Below, in pieces: positions 53,250 through 55,899 of a stretch of DNA of 55,899 nucleotides. This DNA comes from a bacterium (GTDB taxonomy: Bacteria > Myxococcota_A > Bradymonadia > Bradymonadales > Bradymonadaceae): assembly GCA_030427705.1 (NCBI GenBank), contig JAUIBR010000046.1, forward strand, positions 1-55,899. Reading direction: 5' to 3'. Each line of letters opens with the position of its first letter. Position 1 is the first letter of the stretch. The notes beneath the pieces are model-generated. The model did no database searches. It was not told where the DNA came from and saw nothing but the letters and a program-made list of their open reading frames with translations. The position numbers and the translations under genes are program-made.

Positions 53250-54545
53250 CTAATCGTCGACAGGCAGGCGCTGGATGTTTGCACCCAACGCACGCAACTT
53301 CTCGTCAACGCCCGCGTAACCGCGGTCAATCTGGCGGATATTATAGATCGTTGACGTCCCCTGTGCCGTGAGCGCGGCGATCAACAACGCCATACCGGCG
53401 CGAACGTCAGGTGACTCAAGCGTCGAGCCGTACAGCTGACTTGGGCCAACGACCACAACACGGTGCGGGTCACAGAAGATGATTCGTGCACCCATCGCAA
53501 TCAATGAGTCGACGAAGAACATGCGACCCTCGAACATCTTTTCGAAGAACAGCACGGTTCCCTGAGATTGGGTTGCGACCGTAATGGCGATGGACATCAA
53601 GTCGGTCGGGAACGCTGGCCAAGGCGCGTCATCGACCTTTGGAATCGTGCCACCAATATCGTCGACAACCTTCAGCGTCTGGTTGCCAGGGATGAAGAGT
53701 TCCGTGTTGTTCTTCTTGAACTTCGTCTCGACACCGAGCTTCTCGAACACCAAGCGAATCATGCGCAGGTCTTCCGCGCGAACGCCTTCAATGGTGAGCT
53801 CACCACCGGTCACAGCCGCAAGGCCAGCGAAGCTGCCGACTTCAAGGTAATCCGGGCCGATTTCGTGTTCGCAACCCCAGAGGCCCTTCGCGCCTTTGAT
53901 GGTCAGGATATTGGTGCCGATGCCAGAAATCTGCGCGCCCATCTTGTTGAGCATATTGCAGAGCCCCTGAACGTGTGGCTCGCACGCAGCGTTTCGGATA
54001 ATCGTGGTGCCTTTCGCGACCGCGGCTGCCATGACGATATTCTCGGTCGCCGTCACGGATGCTTCGTCCATGAAGATTTCCGTACCGATGAGCTTCTTCG
54101 CCTCGAAGACAAACTCATGGGCGCTGAACTCCACATGCGCGCCAAGCGCTTGGAAACCCAAAACGTGTGAGTCCAGACGGCGTCGACCGATAACGTCTCC
54201 ACCCGGTGGTGGCAGTTCGCAACGCCCTTCCCTCGCCAACATCGCGCCTGCGAACAGAATGGATGCGCGAATCTTGGTGCAAAGCTCGGCGTTGAGTTTG
54301 GTTGAGTTGACTTGTTTCGTGTGGATTTTGACGTCTGTGTCGTTAATCCACTCGTAGGTTCCACCGAGGTCTGCAATGACTTCCAACATCACGAGGACGT
54401 CGGCGATCTTCGGCACATTCTTGAGGACGACTTCTTCGTCGGTGAGCAATGTTGCGGCCAAAACAGGTAGCGCTTCGTTCTTGCTACCACTTGGTCGGAC
54501 CCGACCAGAGATTGGCTGACCGCCTTCGATGACGAACTTTTCCAT
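53250..54545 (-). CDS. murA: UDP-N-acetylglucosamine 1-carboxyvinyltransferase (MurA), Asp at the fosfomycin-target site
   Basis: A 431-residue enzyme transferring enolpyruvate from PEP to UDP-GlcNAc, the first committed step of peptidoglycan synthesis. Near the start SGSKNEALP holds Lys22/Asn23. The loop that normally reads GGC-x-IG-x-R-P reads PPGGDVIGRRRLD, so the catalytic Cys (115 in E. coli) is Asp117. Asp at this site is known from MurA of Mycobacterium, Chlamydia and Borrelia and makes the enzyme insensitive to fosfomycin. The rest (PDYLEVGSFA, PTDLMS, SPDVRAGMAL) is normal. ATG 54545 is preferred over an in-frame TTG two codons upstream. Confidence 0.95.
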   Translation of the reverse strand: MEKFVIEGGQPISGRVRPSGSKNEALPVLAATLLTDEEVVLKNVPKIADVLVMLEVIADLGGTYEWINDTDVKIHTKQVNSTKLNAELCTKIRASILFAGAMLAREGRCELPPPGGDVIGRRRLDSHVLGFQALGAHVEFSAHEFVFEAKKLIGTEIFMDEASVTATENIVMAAAVAKGTTIIRNAACEPHVQGLCNMLNKMGAQISGIGTNILTIKGAKGLWGCEHEIGPDYLEVGSFAGLAAVTGGELTIEGVRAEDLRMIRLVFEKLGVETKFKKNNTELFIPGNQTLKVVDDIGGTIPKVDDAPWPAFPTDLMSIAITVATQSQGTVLFFEKMFEGRMFFVDSLIAMGARIIFCDPHRVVVVGPSQLYGSTLESPDVRAGMALLIAALTAQGTSTIYNIRQIDRGYAGVDEKLRALGANIQRLPVDD

Positions 54546-54729
54546 GTTCAATATTCTCGCTGCTTAGATCTGGCGTTATCGAGGTGTTTTTATGTGTATC
54601 ACTGTTGATCCGCGAGTAACAGCGATTACGCACTGCGTTATAAAAGTGCCGTATCCAGCAAGATCATTCCCGGGGTTGATCGCGTTATTGGGATAAGCGA
54701 CAGTTAGGAATCACTTCTCCAGGAACGCT

Positions 54730-55356
54730 ATGAAAGCTCTGATTGTATTGTTATTTCTTGCCCTCGCAGGGTGCGCCGACGCCGACCCCAAGTCGAACAA
54801 CGCGAACAACGCGAACAACGCGAACAACATCAACAACGCAAACAACGCAAACAACGCAAACAACTCGAACAACGCTAATAACGGCGACATCCGTGCCTGT
54901 ACTGGCAATGACCAGTGTATGTTGGCATTCAACACATGCTGTGGGACATGCGCCGAGCCGCAGGCGAGCGACTTCGATGCCATCAACGCAAGTTTCTTCG
55001 AGCAGCATCGCCAGAGCGTCTGCCCCGAAGAGCAACCCTGCCCTGCCTGCGAAGCACAGCCTAACCCTTACCTAAAAGCTGGCTGCAACGAAGGCACATG
55101 CGAGGTTGTTAATGTTGAAAACACCGCACTCGTCGGTTGCGAGGCGGACGCAGAGTGTGTCGCCCGCTCAACAGAATGCTGTGAATGCGGCAACGACACC
55201 TTCGGTCAGGTTATCGGGCTAAACCGAAATCGAATCGGAGACTTCATAGATTTGGTATGCACAGGCGCCGAACAGTGCGCCGAATGCGCACCCGACTACT
55301 CGATTTACACCATGCAATGCGTGGAGGGTAAATGTGAGGCGCTCGTCCCGCGCTAA
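54730..55356 (+). CDS. Cys-rich lipoprotein with NNA linker (paralogue of the one at 38596)
   Basis: A 208-residue lipoprotein, lipobox LAGC, then ADADPKS and ten Asn-Asn-X triplets. The globular part has the blocks NTCCGTCAEPQASD, CPEEQPCPACE and TECCECGNDTFGQ shared with the protein at 37925-38596. AGGAA lies before the start. Its TAA overlaps the stop of convergent lipB. Function unknown. Confidence 0.85.
   Translation: MKALIVLLFLALAGCADADPKSNNANNANNANNINNANNANNANNSNNANNGDIRACTGNDQCMLAFNTCCGTCAEPQASDFDAINASFFEQHRQSVCPEEQPCPACEAQPNPYLKAGCNEGTCEVVNVENTALVGCEADAECVARSTECCECGNDTFGQVIGLNRNRIGDFIDLVCTGAEQCAECAPDYSIYTMQCVEGKCEALVPR
54796..54882 (+). repeat. 9-base coding repeat, Asn-Asn-X linker
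   Basis: Near-identical 9-base units (AACAACGCG / AACAACGCA) coding Asn-Asn-Ala, with single Ile and Ser variants. The copies are more alike in DNA than in the other Asn tracts, which suggests recent expansion. Confidence 0.92.
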
Positions 55357-55899
55357 TCCGCAGGCACCCAGTCACTCTCGGGTGGAAGTTCGGGCGCGGC
55401 ATCCACGAAACTCACCTCCAAGAACTTGGCAAATCGCGCCAGGAACGTGTCGGTGAATTCATCGAAATCCACGTCGGAAACTTCTGCGAGATTCATCATG
55501 GGCGCGTTCGGAATCCCACATGGGATAATCCAGCCGAACGGCGCCATGTCATTGACCAGATTGATGGCAGCGCCGTGCGTGCTGATACCCCGCGAGATTC
55601 GCATACCTACGCTCGCGACCTTTCGACGCGGTTCATCTACGCTCCAAACGCCAGGGTGATCCGTGTCATATTCGCACTCCATGCCGTAGTCGTCCCGCAC
55701 GACGTCAGCCAGGCAATTCGCCAGACCACGCACCAGATCAACGACACCCAGCCCGAGCTTTTCCAAGCGCACAATGGGATAAACCACCAACTGCCCGGGG
55801 CCGTGATAAGTCGCCTCACCACCACGGTCGATGGTGAAGACTTCAACCCCTTTGGATTTCAGAAAGGCGGGATTCACAAGATGGTCCTGCGTCCCGCGT
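55353..55899 (-). CDS. lipB: Lipoyl(octanoyl) transferase LipB, 5' end beyond the window
   Basis: The last 182 residues of LipB, which moves octanoyl groups from acyl carrier protein to lipoyl domains. The frame continues off the right edge (RGTQDHLVNPAF, as in full-length relatives). Visible are DRGGEATYHGPGQLVVYP, the catalytic lysine in RKVASVGMRIS with ISTHGAAINL, and the catalytic Cys in IPCGI. An apparent internal GTG start at 55877 should not be used. Stop shared by overlap with the convergent lipoprotein gene. Confidence 0.95.
   Translation of the reverse strand, partial: RGTQDHLVNPAFLKSKGVEVFTIDRGGEATYHGPGQLVVYPIVRLEKLGLGVVDLVRGLANCLADVVRDDYGMECEYDTDHPGVWSVDEPRRKVASVGMRISRGISTHGAAINLVNDMAPFGWIIPCGIPNAPMMNLAEVSDVDFDEFTDTFLARFAKFLEVSFVDAAPELPPESDWVPAD

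Noticed and set aside
54796-54882. Short regular DNA repeats resembling a CRISPR array
   Set aside because: The units are 9 bases, contiguous without spacers, and read in frame as Asn-Asn-Ala inside a lipoprotein gene. The same holds for the other Asn tracts.

Overview
The window looks like the chromosome of a deltaproteobacterium-like bacterium of the Myxococcota, most probably of the Bradymonadales type. This is an inference from gene content, not from a marker gene. The signs are many lipoproteins with Asn-Asn-Ala (NNA) linkers, Cys-rich CGDGxC repeat proteins, RCC1-like lipoproteins, a Ser/Thr kinase fused to PEGA and formylglycine-enzyme-like domains, a DUF3160 lipoprotein, NtrC-type regulators, and very dense packing. 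No rRNA, tRNA, CRISPR array, prophage or plasmid gene was seen. The only mobile-element-like gene is one REP-associated (IS200-like) transposase.

Layout. 1-1004: 3' part of an unrecognised gene. 1001-11845 (minus): kinase-PEGA-FGE protein, beta-helix lipoprotein, PAS/GAF histidine kinase, TPR/Pro-rich protein and S9 peptidase, a probable signalling and surface cluster. 11981-12766: temptin-like secreted protein. 12763-17203 (minus): threonine ammonia-lyase, a RAYT transposase with a start-site hairpin, class I aldolase FbaB with a terminator, and the branched-chain aminotransferase IlvE. 17423-26259 (plus): NtrC-family regulator, beta-barrel-like protein, and two adjacent ~1,100-residue ClpA/ClpC-like AAA+ proteins. 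26514-33513 (minus): a full seven-gene histidine operon, hisG-hisC/HAD-hisB-hisH-hisF-hisA/I/E-hisD. 33858-38596: small genes including a CdiI-type immunity protein, an epimerase, a crotonase and Cys-rich lipoproteins. 39146-50067: large secreted lipoproteins around a BRCT-SWIM-ligase-WGR protein. 50068-55899: DUF3160 lipoprotein, murA with a thiolase-like gene, a Cys-rich lipoprotein and the 3' part of lipB.

The most unusual content is the AAA+ pair. Both proteins have two AAA+ modules, an N-terminal region that does not look like Clp_N, an [IL]-G-F loop where ClpA/ClpC bind ClpP, and a C-terminal extension. In the first protein the extension resembles the N-terminal half of peptide release factors (PCRF domain) without the GGQ domain. 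I read this as a candidate ribosome- or translation-linked unfoldase system. Other unusual proteins are a HisA-HisI-HisE triple fusion, a HisC-HAD fusion that could supply histidinol phosphatase, a DNA ligase with PARP-like accessory domains, and a MurA with Asp in place of the fosfomycin-target Cys.

Genes are packed tightly. Co-directional neighbours often share ATGA. Five of eight convergent pairs overlap by exactly 4 bases through their stop codons. The few larger gaps hold long imperfect palindromes or short hairpin repeats.
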